This document shows, piece after piece, positions 7,607 through 14,994 of a stretch of DNA of 18,402 nt. How positions within the stretch are numbered: the first letter of the stretch is position 1; each line of letters opens with the position of its first letter. This DNA comes from Deltaproteobacteria bacterium (GTDB lineage: Bacteria > Desulfobacterota > B13-G15 > RBG-16-54-18), in assembly GCA_003646745.1 (NCBI GenBank), contig QMLM01000008.1:1-18402 (forward strand), written 5' to 3'. Under the pieces are notes generated by a model. That model searched no databases and was not told where the DNA came from. It saw only the letters and a list, made by a program, of their open reading frames with translations. The position numbers and the translations under genes were made by a program.

Positions 7607-8836
7607 TTGAAGGTAGAGATCATAACAGTGGGTGATGAGGTCATCTTCGGCCACATTGTGGATACCAATGCCGCTTTTTTGGCAAATGCGGTTTATTCTC
7701 TAGGTGCAAAAGTCACCAGGATCATTTCGGTGGGGGATGATGTGGCGGCTATTTCCGAGGTCCTGCGAGAGGCCACCAGCAGGGCAGATCTGATTATAGT
7801 AACTGGAGGTCTAGGGTCTACGCCGGATGATCTCACCTCCCAGGCAGCAGCCCAGGCCTTTGGTAGGAGGTTCGCCCTACATAAGGGGTATTTGGAATCC
7901 ATCAGAGAGAAATTTCAAGGTTGGGACCTCAAATTTACCCCTTCTAGCGAGAGACAGGCCATGTTGCCAGAAGGGGCTCAGCCGCTGCCAAATCCCATTG
8001 GGATTTGTGGCTTTAAACTGGAAGAGGCAGGCAAAACTCTCTTCTTTTTACCAGGGGTACCTAGGGAGGTGGAAAAGATAACCGAAGGTGTACTTCTTCC
8101 CTTCTTGAGAGAGAGGATCCGAGGGAAGGAAGTTATAAGGGCATCTTTACTGAAGATATTTGGCCCCACTGAAACAGGGGTAAAGGAGCTTCTGCAGGAC
8201 CTAGAGGGTGATTATGAATTGGCCTACCTACCTTCCTTCCCCGAGATCCACTTAAGACTGGTTGTGCGGGGGGCAGATGAGGCGGATGTAGAGGCGAGAA
8301 AGAAAAGATATGAAGAAGGGATACGCAAAAAACTGGGGATTCATCTCTTTGGCAAGGATGATGAGGTATTGGAGGGGGTAGTAGGGGAGTTGCTCAAGGA
8401 GAAGGGGATGACTATTTCGGTGGCGGAGTCCTGTACAGGGGGTCTTGTTGCCCATCGCATCACAGAGATCCCTGGAAGCTCTGATTACTTTTTAGGGGGG
8501 GTAGTGGTCTATAGCAACCAGGCGAAGGAAGAACTCTTGGGTGTGCCTCGCCATATATTAGAAAGGTTTGGTCCAGTAAGCAGACAAACAGCAGAGTTTA
8601 TGGCCAGGGGGGTGAGGCGGCTCAATAGAACCACTTTGGCTTTGGCCACCACGGGTATCGCCGGCCCCACAGGTGGTACCCCCGAGACCCCTGTTGGTAG
8701 GGTCTTTATCGCCTTGGCAGCGCAGGATGAAGTAAAGGTGAGGAAATATGACTTTTTCGGCGATCGCCATCAGATAAAACTGATGGCCTCCGAGGTGACC
8801 CTCGATATGGTGAGGAGATATCTTTTAACCCTCTGA
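7607..8836 (+). CDS. cinA: CinA: competence/damage-inducible protein with nicotinamide-nucleotide amidohydrolase domain
   Basis: 409 residues, the full family length. The N-terminal MoCF-like domain (about 1-170) shows EIITVGDEVIFGHIVDTN and TGGLGSTPDDLT (about 66-77). A linker follows, then the C-terminal PncC-type domain (about 255-409) with SVAESCTGGLVAHRIT, GGVVVYSNQAK and ATTGIAGPTGGTPETPVG. Family knowledge: the C-terminal domain deamidates NMN for pyridine-nucleotide salvage, and the N-terminal domain is linked to ADP-ribose or CoA/FAD pyrophosphatase activity. Start is TTG 7607 (KVEIITVGDE matches the family N-terminus), with AGAGGAG only 3 nt upstream, so initiation is probably modest. 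Its end overlaps the convergent yciO gene by 12 nt. Confidence 0.94.
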   Translation: MKVEIITVGDEVIFGHIVDTNAAFLANAVYSLGAKVTRIISVGDDVAAISEVLREATSRADLIIVTGGLGSTPDDLTSQAAAQAFGRRFALHKGYLESIREKFQGWDLKFTPSSERQAMLPEGAQPLPNPIGICGFKLEEAGKTLFFLPGVPREVEKITEGVLLPFLRERIRGKEVIRASLLKIFGPTETGVKELLQDLEGDYELAYLPSFPEIHLRLVVRGADEADVEARKKRYEEGIRKKLGIHLFGKDDEVLEGVVGELLKEKGMTISVAESCTGGLVAHRITEIPGSSDYFLGGVVVYSNQAKEELLGVPRHILERFGPVSRQTAEFMARGVRRLNRTTLALATTGIAGPTGGTPETPVGRVFIALAAQDEVKVRKYDFFGDRHQIKLMASEVTLDMVRRYLLTL

Positions 8837-9448
8837 TCCTTCGGAGATGAAGCTTACGTCACCTTTCCCCGCTCGCAATATTCGAGGACGATCCCCTGTA
8901 AGGTCGATGATGCTAGAGTGCTCCGCTACAATAGTTCCGCCGTCGATTACTAAATCCAAGGACTTTCCGAACATCTGAGCTATCTCCTCAGGGTCATTAT
9001 AGAGACCCTCATCGGGTTTGGTGACACTAGTGGTAATAATAGGGTGTTCCAACTCCTTCACCAAGGCGAGGGAGATCTTGTTGTCAGGAACCCTGATCCC
9101 TACGGTTTTCTGGTTGGTAAGCATAATCTTGGGTACCAATTTGGTGGCCTCCAAGATAAAGGTATATGGACCAGGGACGAGTGATTTCATTATCCTATAT
9201 GCATAATCGGGGACATAAGCGTATTTGCTGATATCCTTCAAGTCTGCGCAGATAATGCTCAAGCGCTTGTTCTTATTATGTCTCTTTAGGTGATGGATCC
9301 GTTTTATGGCATCTTTCTGGTATAGGTCGCAGCCCAGACCGTAGATGGTGTCGGTGGGATAGGCGATAATCCCTCCCCCCCTTAAAACCTCCGCCACCTT
9401 GCGAATAAGTCTGAGTTGAGGATTAATGGGGTTGATCTTGATGATCAT
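8825..9448 (-). CDS. YciO-type member of the Sua5/YrdC (threonylcarbamoyl-AMP synthase) family
   Basis: 207 residues of the YrdC fold: GGIIAYPTDTIYGLGCDLYQKDAIKRI, SLVPGPYTFILEA, TVGIRVPDNKIS, ITTSVTKPDEG, IIDLTGDRPRILRAGKGDV. Overall pattern and length are closest to E. coli YciO rather than TsaC. The KRSN tetrad of TsaC/Sua5 looks incomplete: the IKxR segment reads LKRH and the SAN segment reads SVT. It could still make threonylcarbamoyl-AMP for the t6A tRNA modification, as this family is often the only one in a genome, or serve YciO's less certain role. Start ATG 9448 has AGAGGG upstream. Overlaps cinA tail-to-tail by 12 nt. Confidence 0.85.
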   Translation of the reverse strand: MIIKINPINPQLRLIRKVAEVLRGGGIIAYPTDTIYGLGCDLYQKDAIKRIHHLKRHNKNKRLSIICADLKDISKYAYVPDYAYRIMKSLVPGPYTFILEATKLVPKIMLTNQKTVGIRVPDNKISLALVKELEHPIITTSVTKPDEGLYNDPEEIAQMFGKSLDLVIDGGTIVAEHSSIIDLTGDRPRILRAGKGDVSFISEGSEG

Positions 9449-9485
9449 AGGACCCTCTTCTTTTCTTTAAGGTTCATTTTTTTAA

Positions 9486-9514
9486 ATTATATCCTCTTTA
9501 CCCCCTAAGACCAA
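9486..9514 (-). promoter_or_regulatory. Promoter for the YciO-type gene
   Basis: On the - strand: TTGGTC (9514-9509), 17-nt spacer, perfect -10 TATAAT (9491-9486). The leader to the ATG at 9448 would be about 30 nt. It stands back to back with the promoter of the response-regulator operon. Confidence 0.5.
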
Positions 9515-9521
9515 GAAAAAT

Positions 9522-9549
9522 TTGCAAAGCCCTGACCTTTTGTTAAAAT
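9522..9549 (+). promoter_or_regulatory. Probable promoter of the phoB-phoR operon
   Basis: TTGCAA (9522-9527), 16-nt spacer, TAAAAT (9544-9549). Transcription would begin near 9556, leaving a leader of about 22 nt with the AAGGGGA site. This favours ATG 9578 over TTG 9554 as the start of the regulator. No CTAAC-type Pho repeat like the one before pstS is visible here, so autoregulation by the same box is not supported. Confidence 0.45.
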
Positions 9550-9577
9550 AGAGTTGAATATCCAAGGGGAAGAGATA

Positions 9578-10264
9578 ATGTCCGGGGAAAGGATCCTTGT
9601 AGTTGACGACGAGGAGGACATTCTGGAGCTGGTAAGGTACAATCTCGCCCGGGAGGGATATCAGGTAATTTCTGTTACTTCTGGGGAAGAGGCACTTAAA
9701 GAGGCCCGCGCCGGGCTGCCAGACCTCATCATATTGGATCTAATGCTCCCAGGTGTTGACGGATTGGATGTCTGCAGACAATTGAAGAACGATACCCAAA
9801 CAACTCATATCCCCATCGTGATGTTAACGGCCAAAGGTGAAGAGACCGATATTGTTATCGGCTTGGAGCTTGGGGCCGACGACTATGTTACCAAGCCCTT
9901 TAGCCCTAAGGTGTTACTGGCAAGGGTGAAGGCCGTCCTCCGTAGAAGGAAGAGCGAGCCAGTGGGAGAAAGGGATGTCATAAAGATCGGTGACCTGATG
10001 ATCCACCCAGGTCGCCATGAGGTCTTGGTAAAGGGGAAACCCATCAAGCTCACCTTTACCGAATTTCGCATCCTTCACTTTATGGCCCAGCGACCTGGGT
10101 GGGTTTTCACTCGTTATCAGATAGTAGACGTTGCTCGAGGGGAGGATGCTGCGGTGACCGACCGTTCAGTGGACTTTCACATCGCCTCTCTGCGCCGAAA
10201 GCTTGGTCCTTGTAGTGATTATATTGAGACCGTGTGGGGGGTAGGTTATCGCTTCAAAGAGTGA
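9578..10264 (+). CDS. phoB: Phosphate-regulon response regulator, OmpR/PhoB family
   Basis: 228-residue DNA-binding response regulator. The receiver domain (1-125) has the acidic pair Asp10/Asp11, phospho-acceptor Asp54 in LIILDLMLPG, switch Thr84 and Lys106 in VTKPFSP. The winged-helix domain (about 135-228) ends in the family motif DFHIASLRRKLG and VWGVGYRFKE. Start ATG 9578 follows AAGGGGA by 7 nt. The kinase gene begins 4 nt downstream, and pstSCAB-phoU follow, so a role in phosphate-starvation control is well supported by context. The protein should be phosphorylated by the adjacent kinase and bind the repeat array before pstS (inference). PhoP or another OmpR-type name is possible. Confidence 0.9.
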   Translation: MSGERILVVDDEEDILELVRYNLAREGYQVISVTSGEEALKEARAGLPDLIILDLMLPGVDGLDVCRQLKNDTQTTHIPIVMLTAKGEETDIVIGLELGADDYVTKPFSPKVLLARVKAVLRRRKSEPVGERDVIKIGDLMIHPGRHEVLVKGKPIKLTFTEFRILHFMAQRPGWVFTRYQIVDVARGEDAAVTDRSVDFHIASLRRKLGPCSDYIETVWGVGYRFKE

Positions 10265-10268
10265 CCAT

Positions 10269-12071
10269 ATGCGCAGAAAAAGGCTCCTCTGGAAACTCTA
10301 TCCCGCTTATCTTGCGATCATCCTACTGTCTATCGCTACAGTGGGGATCTACGCCTCCACGACCCTGAAAAAGGTTTACCTCCACAAGACTGCTAAAGAC
10401 CTCGAGGCAAGGGCGCGTCTCATAGAGAAGGAAGTTGCAGGTAGCTTTACCAACGAAAATAGGGCATTACTCGATCTGCTGTGCAAAACTCTCGGCAGGA
10501 GCGCTTCGACCCGCATAACCTTAATCCTCCCCTCTGGCGAGGTATTGGGGGATTCTGAAGAGGACCCAAGGAGGATGGACAATCACGCCCACCGCCCAGA
10601 GGTTAAAAAGGCCCTTGCTGGACAAATAGGGGTCTCCACCCGTTATAGCCACACCCTTCGGAAAGAGATGATGTATGTAGCGATACCCGTGATAAAAGAG
10701 GGAAAGATCATAGGAGTGGTAAGGACATCCATACCCGTTACCGAGATCGATACGGCCTTGAGCATCATCTATCGGGAGATCGCCTTAGGCGGGGTACTTA
10801 TGATCATCTTGGCTGCGGCGGTAAGTCTCTATATCTCTAGGCGTATCAGCCAACCATTAGAAGAGATGAAGAGGGGTGCAAAACGCTTTGCCGAAGGGGA
10901 TTTTACCCATAGGCTATTGGTTCCCGATTCTGAGGAACTTGGAGGTCTCGCTGAAGCGCTGAATCAGATGGCCCAACAGCTTGATGAGAAGATCCGGGTG
11001 ACCACAGAGCAACGTAATGAACTGGAGGCTATTCTCTCCGGTATGAGGGAAGGGGTACTGGCCATTGACACTGAGGAGCGAATCCTTATGCTAAATCACG
11101 CCGCTGGTTCACTTCTGGGGATCGATGTCTCCACAGCGAAGGGTCATACCTTACAAGAGATGATCAGAAACGCCGATCTCCAACGCTTCCTCGGTGAGGT
11201 CCTTACAGGTCAGGGGCCGACCGAAGCTGAGATCGTCCTCCATGGTACTGAAAGCAGATTCCTTCAGGTCAGTGGTACTGTATTAAGTGATAGCGGTGGA
11301 CGGAAGATCGGTGCCCTGGTTGTCTTAAACGATATAACTAAGTTGCGTCACCTTGAGGATATCAGACGTGAGTTTGTGGCCAATGTATCTCATGAATTAA
11401 AGACCCCCATCACCTCCGTAAAAGGGTTTGTGGAGACCTTACGCGAAGGGGCCATCGACGACAAGGAAAATGCCCGAAAATTCCTGGAAATCATCTCTAA
11501 ACAGGCAGACCGTTTAAATGCAATCATTGAAGATCTCCTGAGTCTCTCTAGAATTGAACAAGAGGCTGAAAAGGGAGAGATCCAACTTATGGAAGGAGAT
11601 TTGAGGAGGATCCTTGAGGCTGCCATCCTCGATTGTGAGACAAGGGCCCGAGAGCGCAACATAAAGGTTACCTTGAACTGTAGTGATGAAGTCAGGGTTA
11701 AGGCCAACTCCCGCCTCCTCGAACAGGCGGTGAGCAATCTCCTCGATAACGCCCTTAAGTATAGCGAACCAGGAGGCATAGTAGAGGTCGAAGTTATCAA
11801 AGATGAAAACGAAGTTGCCATAAAGGTTCGGGATCATGGATATGGCATACCCCCTGGACACCTCCCACGGCTCTTTGAACGTTTCTATCGGGTCGACAAG
11901 GCGAGAAGCCGAGAACTCGGCGGCACAGGACTCGGTCTTGCCATCGTCAAACACATCGTTCAGGCCCATGGTGGCCATGTCACGGTTGAGAGTACCCTCC
12001 ACAAGGGGAGCACCTTTACCATTCACCTGCCAAACCCTCATAAGGGTTTGCCTTCACTCCCAACTATGTGA
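10269..12071 (+). CDS. phoR: Membrane histidine kinase, PhoR/PnpS type
   Basis: 600-residue sensor kinase. TM1 at about 11-30, an extracytoplasmic domain of about 135 residues (31-168), TM2 at about 171-190, HAMP (about 190-243), PAS (about 250-355), HisKA with the phospho-acceptor His375 in VANVSHELKTPI, and HATPase_c with N box LLDNALKYS (Asn494), G1 DHGYGIP (Asp522), F box RLFERFYRVD, and G2 GGTGLGLAIVKH. The large periplasmic sensor makes it resemble the Bacillus PhoR architecture more than the short E. coli PhoR. No strong ribosome site precedes ATG 10269; it starts 4 nt after the regulator stop and is probably translationally coupled. The last codons contain a hairpin (12031-12050) resembling that after phoU. 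Partner of the upstream regulator and, via PhoU/Pst, of the transporter. Confidence 0.9.
   Translation: MRRKRLLWKLYPAYLAIILLSIATVGIYASTTLKKVYLHKTAKDLEARARLIEKEVAGSFTNENRALLDLLCKTLGRSASTRITLILPSGEVLGDSEEDPRRMDNHAHRPEVKKALAGQIGVSTRYSHTLRKEMMYVAIPVIKEGKIIGVVRTSIPVTEIDTALSIIYREIALGGVLMIILAAAVSLYISRRISQPLEEMKRGAKRFAEGDFTHRLLVPDSEELGGLAEALNQMAQQLDEKIRVTTEQRNELEAILSGMREGVLAIDTEERILMLNHAAGSLLGIDVSTAKGHTLQEMIRNADLQRFLGEVLTGQGPTEAEIVLHGTESRFLQVSGTVLSDSGGRKIGALVVLNDITKLRHLEDIRREFVANVSHELKTPITSVKGFVETLREGAIDDKENARKFLEIISKQADRLNAIIEDLLSLSRIEQEAEKGEIQLMEGDLRRILEAAILDCETRARERNIKVTLNCSDEVRVKANSRLLEQAVSNLLDNALKYSEPGGIVEVEVIKDENEVAIKVRDHGYGIPPGHLPRLFERFYRVDKARSRELGGTGLGLAIVKHIVQAHGGHVTVESTLHKGSTFTIHLPNPHKGLPSLPTM
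12031..12050 (+). repeat. Hairpin in the 3' end of the kinase gene, near-copy of the phoU terminal palindrome
   Basis: CAAACCCT, loop CATA, AGGGTTTG: an 8-bp stem inside the codons for PNPHKGL. The 18-base core AAACCCTCATAAGGGTTT differs from the core after phoU (16441-16458) at one base. No T run follows, so it is not a standard terminator. Confidence 0.5.
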
Positions 12072-12077
12072 GATACA

Positions 12078-12157
12078 GGATTCAAGGATTCTAGGATTCG
12101 AGGGGTCTGGGATTTTAGCAAAAGAAAAACCACTTGGACCCTTGAACCCTAGAACCC
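12078..12157. repeat. Head-to-head arrays of degenerate 8-bp units in the phoR-pstS gap
   Basis: Five units on + (12078-12117): GGATTCAA, GGATTCTA, GGATTCGA, GGGGTCTG, GGATTTTA. After a 16-nt spacer come three units in inverted orientation (12134-12157), TTGGACCC, TTGAACCC, TAGAACCC, which read GGGTTCTA, GGGTTCAA, GGGTCCAA on -. The two arrays could pair imperfectly into a long stem. This looks like a dispersed intergenic repeat (REP/MITE-like), but whether it recurs in the genome cannot be seen here. Confidence 0.6.
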
Positions 12158-12175
12158 CTTTTTTTCTCTAGGGGT

Positions 12176-12198
12176 TTCAGGGGGCAAAGCCCCCTGAA
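12176..12198 (+). repeat. Perfect GC-rich hairpin in the phoR-pstS gap
   Basis: TTCAGGGGGC, loop AAA, GCCCCCTGAA: a perfect 10-bp stem with a three-base loop, extendable by two G-T pairs. No T run follows on either side, so it is not a standard intrinsic terminator. It may belong to the adjacent repeat element or end the phoBR transcript by another route. From 12199 to 12276 I see nothing further of note. Confidence 0.6.
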
Positions 12199-12276
12199 GT
12201 AGGGTCGAAAGGGGGATTGAAGGCTGAAACATTATCCAGTGTTTCCTCATACCGTGTATTTTCAACGTAAAGAGAG

Positions 12277-12330
12277 CTAACAAAAATCTAACAATTTTCC
12301 AAAAAAATCCTAACCATATTCTCATATAAA
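12277..12330 (+). promoter_or_regulatory. Pho-box-like array of 11-bp repeats and -10 element of the pst operon
   Basis: CTAACA (12277), CTAACA (12288), CCAAAA (12299), CTAACC (12310) and CTCATA (12321) are spaced exactly 11 bp apart, with A/T-rich 5-nt spacers. This is the period and A/T-rich form of known PhoB/PhoP boxes, and closest to the Bacillus TTAACA arrays. A -10-like TATAAA (12325-12330) starts 9 nt after the fourth repeat, and no separate -35 is visible, as in activator-dependent Pho promoters. It sits about 60 nt before the pstS ATG. Binding by the upstream regulator is inferred. Confidence 0.65.
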
Positions 12331-12386
12331 CTAATTACCTCCTTTCAAAAATGGAAAATAAGAATTCGAGAAAGGAGGTATGAACT

Positions 12387-13235
12387 ATGTTGAGAAACAA
12401 TGCTTGGTCAAAGGTAAGGGTGACAGTTTCTATAATCTTTTTAATTCTTTTGGGTTTTAGTCCTTTGGGGCTCGGCAAAGGAAAGACTATTGCCATAAGA
12501 GGCTCTACAACCGTCTTGCCCATCGCCCAGAGGCTGGCAGAAAGATATCACCATCTCCACCCTGAAGTGAGCATCTCAGTCTCAGGTGGGGGATCGGGTG
12601 TGGGAATTAAGGCCCTTCTGGACGGGATGGTTGATGTCGCCAATGCCTCCCGCCCCATGAAGACCAAGGAGTGGAAGATTGCCGAAAAGAAGGGGATAAA
12701 GCCCCATGAACAGATCATAGCCAAGGATGGAATTGCGGTCGTCGTCCACCCCACAAACCCCATATCCGAGCTCACCATGACCCAGATCAAGGAGATTTAT
12801 GCAGGCCGGATAGATAACTGGTCTCATCTGGGCGGCCCTGACCACAAGATAGTGGTGGTGAGCCGTGAGAGCGCCTCGGGCACCTATGAGTGTTTTTATA
12901 AGATAGTGATGAAAAAGGAGAAGGTCACCCCTGCGGCCATTTTGCAGGCCGCCAATGCCGGTGTCCTGAACACGGTAGCCCAGACAGAGGGGGCCATCGG
13001 CTATATAGGGCTGGGGTACATCAGCGAGAAGGTGAAGCCCCTAAAGATCAACGGGTGTTACCCCACCCCCGATGCTGTACGCAGAGGGATCTATCCCATC
13101 TCCCGCCCCCTCTTTATGTATACCCGGGGGGAGCCCAAAGGAGCGGTGGCCGATTTCATCAACTTTGTCCTCTCCCCCGAAGGGCAAAGGATCGTCCAAG
13201 AGGAGGGTTTTGTACCGATAAGGCCCACTAAATAG
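12387..13235 (+). CDS. pstS: Periplasmic phosphate-binding protein PstS
   Basis: High-affinity phosphate capture for the PstCAB transporter. 282 residues: an N-terminal signal sequence (hydrophobic about 12-29, no lipobox Cys, cleavage site unclear), then IRGSTTVLPIAQ (Gly39-Ser40-Thr41-Thr42 contact phosphate in the family), SVSGGGSGVGIKALLDG, ANASRPMK, and SRESASGTYECF, all phosphate-site signatures. Ends in VLSPEGQRIVQEEGFVPI. The length matches the shorter PstS type rather than the roughly 345-residue E. coli form. ATG 12387 has an ideal AAGGAGGT site 7 nt upstream, consistent with high expression. First gene of the pst operon and directly downstream of the Pho-box array. Confidence 0.95.
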   Translation: MLRNNAWSKVRVTVSIIFLILLGFSPLGLGKGKTIAIRGSTTVLPIAQRLAERYHHLHPEVSISVSGGGSGVGIKALLDGMVDVANASRPMKTKEWKIAEKKGIKPHEQIIAKDGIAVVVHPTNPISELTMTQIKEIYAGRIDNWSHLGGPDHKIVVVSRESASGTYECFYKIVMKKEKVTPAAILQAANAGVLNTVAQTEGAIGYIGLGYISEKVKPLKINGCYPTPDAVRRGIYPISRPLFMYTRGEPKGAVADFINFVLSPEGQRIVQEEGFVPIRPTK

Positions 13236-13245
13236 GGAAGCAGGG

Positions 13246-14136
13246 ATGTCAGCGCGCAAATACAAAGAAAGGGCCATCGAGGGTATCTTTCTTTCCTTCG
13301 CCTTGGTCTCCCTCGTGGCCCTCTTCTTCATTATGCTCTTTCTGTTCCAGAAGGGGCTCCCCATCTTCCGGGTGATAGGACCCCTTGAGTTCCTCTTTGG
13401 GAAGTCCTGGTATCCCACCTATGAACCTCCGGAGTTCGGCATTCTTCCCCTGATTATGGGCTCGTTATTTATTACTGTTGGGGCCATCTTGGTAGCCATC
13501 CCCTTGGGGGTGACTAGCGCTATATACCTCGCCGAGATCGCCCACCCATGGATAAGGGAATGGGTGAAGCCGACCATAGAGCTTCTGGCAGGGATCCCTT
13601 CGGTGATCTACGGCTTCTTCGGCCTTATAGTCCTTGCCCCCTGGATCCAAGACCTCTTTAATCTTCCTACGGGGCTTACGGCCCTCACCGCCTCCCTCCT
13701 CTTAGGGATCATGGCGGCCCCTACGGTCATCAGCATCTCCGAGGATGCCCTCAATTCGGTCCCCGCATCTTACAGAGAAGCGTCCCTAGCCTTAGGGGCC
13801 ACACGATGGCAGACCACCATCAAGGTAGTGCTTCCCGCGGCCCTCTCTGGCATATCCACAGCTTGTATCCTGGGAATGGCCCGGGCCATCGAGGAGACCA
13901 TGGCTGTACTGATGGTTGCCGGTGGTGCCACCTTAATCCCCACCAGTTTTCTACAGCCCGTGCGTCCCCTTACGGCCACTATCATCGCCGAGATGGGCGA
14001 GGCCATCCACGGTAGCCCTCACTTTCACGCCCTTTTCGCCATCGGGATGGTTCTCTTCTTCATCACCCTAGGTCTGAACCTCTTGGCGGACTTCCTCACT
14101 CATAGGTTCAAGGAGGCAGGGTCAGGGACCTTATAG
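13246..14136 (+). CDS. pstC: Phosphate ABC transporter permease PstC
   Basis: Inner-membrane permease of 296 residues with about six transmembrane segments (first at about 14-36). Family motifs: IPLGVTSAIYLAEIA, ELLAGIPSVIYGFFGL, the ATPase-docking EAA loop EDALNSVPASYREASLALGATRWQT, and RAIEETMAVLMVAGG near the end. Works with PstA and two copies of PstB. ATG 13246 lies 10 nt after pstS, with only a moderate ribosome site (AGCAGGG). Confidence 0.94.
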   Translation: MSARKYKERAIEGIFLSFALVSLVALFFIMLFLFQKGLPIFRVIGPLEFLFGKSWYPTYEPPEFGILPLIMGSLFITVGAILVAIPLGVTSAIYLAEIAHPWIREWVKPTIELLAGIPSVIYGFFGLIVLAPWIQDLFNLPTGLTALTASLLLGIMAAPTVISISEDALNSVPASYREASLALGATRWQTTIKVVLPAALSGISTACILGMARAIEETMAVLMVAGGATLIPTSFLQPVRPLTATIIAEMGEAIHGSPHFHALFAIGMVLFFITLGLNLLADFLTHRFKEAGSGTL

Positions 14137-14139
14137 GTC

Positions 14140-14994
14140 ATGAAAAGGGGACAGATGAGAGAATTGATCGCCTTTTGGTGCGTGAGGATGGCCATTGTTA
14201 TCATTGTAGCTGCCCTGGGGATCATCATCTGGTTCCTCGGCAAGAACGGCCTTTCCATCCTCTCCTGGGAGTTTCTCACCGAACCTCCCAGGGAGGGGAT
14301 GACCGAAGGGGGGATATTTCCCCCCCTGGTGGGTACCCTTTACTTGATCTTGGGGACGATCATCTGCGCCCTCCCTCTAGGGGTCCTCGCAGCTATCTAT
14401 CTTACCGAATACACACGGCAGGGGAAGGTGATCAGGGTGATCAGGCTGGGGATAAACAACTTGGCCGGGGTTCCTTCGGTGGTCTTCGGCCTCTTCGGCC
14501 TCGCCTTCTTCGTGATATACCTAGGTTTTGGGGTAAGCATCCTCTCGGGTTCCCTGACCCTTACCTTCATGATCCTCCCCACCATCATTAGAGCCTCGGA
14601 GGAGGCCCTCTTGGCTGTCCCCCAGACCTTTCGTGAGGCCTCCCTCGCCCTCGGGGCCACCCGATGGCAGACCATCTACAAGGTGGTATTACCTCAGGCC
14701 TTCCCGGGGATACTGACCGGCTCCATCCTGGGTATAGGGAGGGCAGCAGGTGAGACAGCCCCCATCATCTTTACGGCGGCCACCTTTTACACACCCCATC
14801 TCCCTCGTTCCATCTTCGACCCGGTGATGGCACTCCCCTTTCATCTCTACGTCCTGGCCACAGAAGGAACCCACCTTGAGAAGACCCTCCCCATCCAATA
14901 CGGGACCGCCATAGTCCTGCTGGGGCTGGTCCTGGGAATAAACCTGGCAGCGATCGTCTGGAGGGCGAGACTTAGAAGGAAGAAGAGGTGGTAA
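14140..14994 (+). CDS. pstA: Phosphate ABC transporter permease PstA
   Basis: Second permease, 284 residues, about six membrane segments. LPLGVLAAIYLTEYT, NNLAGVPSVVFGLFGLAFF, the EAA loop EEALLAVPQTFREASLALGATRWQTIYKVVLPQ and GRAAGETAPIIFTAATF identify PstA. Its ATG is 3 nt after the pstC stop and its end overlaps pstB by 7 nt, so pstC-pstA-pstB are expected to be translationally coupled. Confidence 0.94.
   Translation: MKRGQMRELIAFWCVRMAIVIIVAALGIIIWFLGKNGLSILSWEFLTEPPREGMTEGGIFPPLVGTLYLILGTIICALPLGVLAAIYLTEYTRQGKVIRVIRLGINNLAGVPSVVFGLFGLAFFVIYLGFGVSILSGSLTLTFMILPTIIRASEEALLAVPQTFREASLALGATRWQTIYKVVLPQAFPGILTGSILGIGRAAGETAPIIFTAATFYTPHLPRSIFDPVMALPFHLYVLATEGTHLEKTLPIQYGTAIVLLGLVLGINLAAIVWRARLRRKKRW

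Noticed and set aside
7407..7607. 66-codon ORF on - with several Cys, upstream of cinA
   Set aside because: It spans both predicted divergent promoters and resembles no family I know; more likely a chance frame in the intergenic gap.
9554..9577. TTG 9554 as start of the response regulator
   Set aside because: It would coincide with the predicted transcription start; ATG 9578 has AAGGGGA at good spacing and gives the normal receiver-domain N-terminus.
11514..12041. 175-codon ORF antisense to the kinase gene
   Set aside because: Lies opposite the conserved HisKA/HATPase region and shows no domain of its own.
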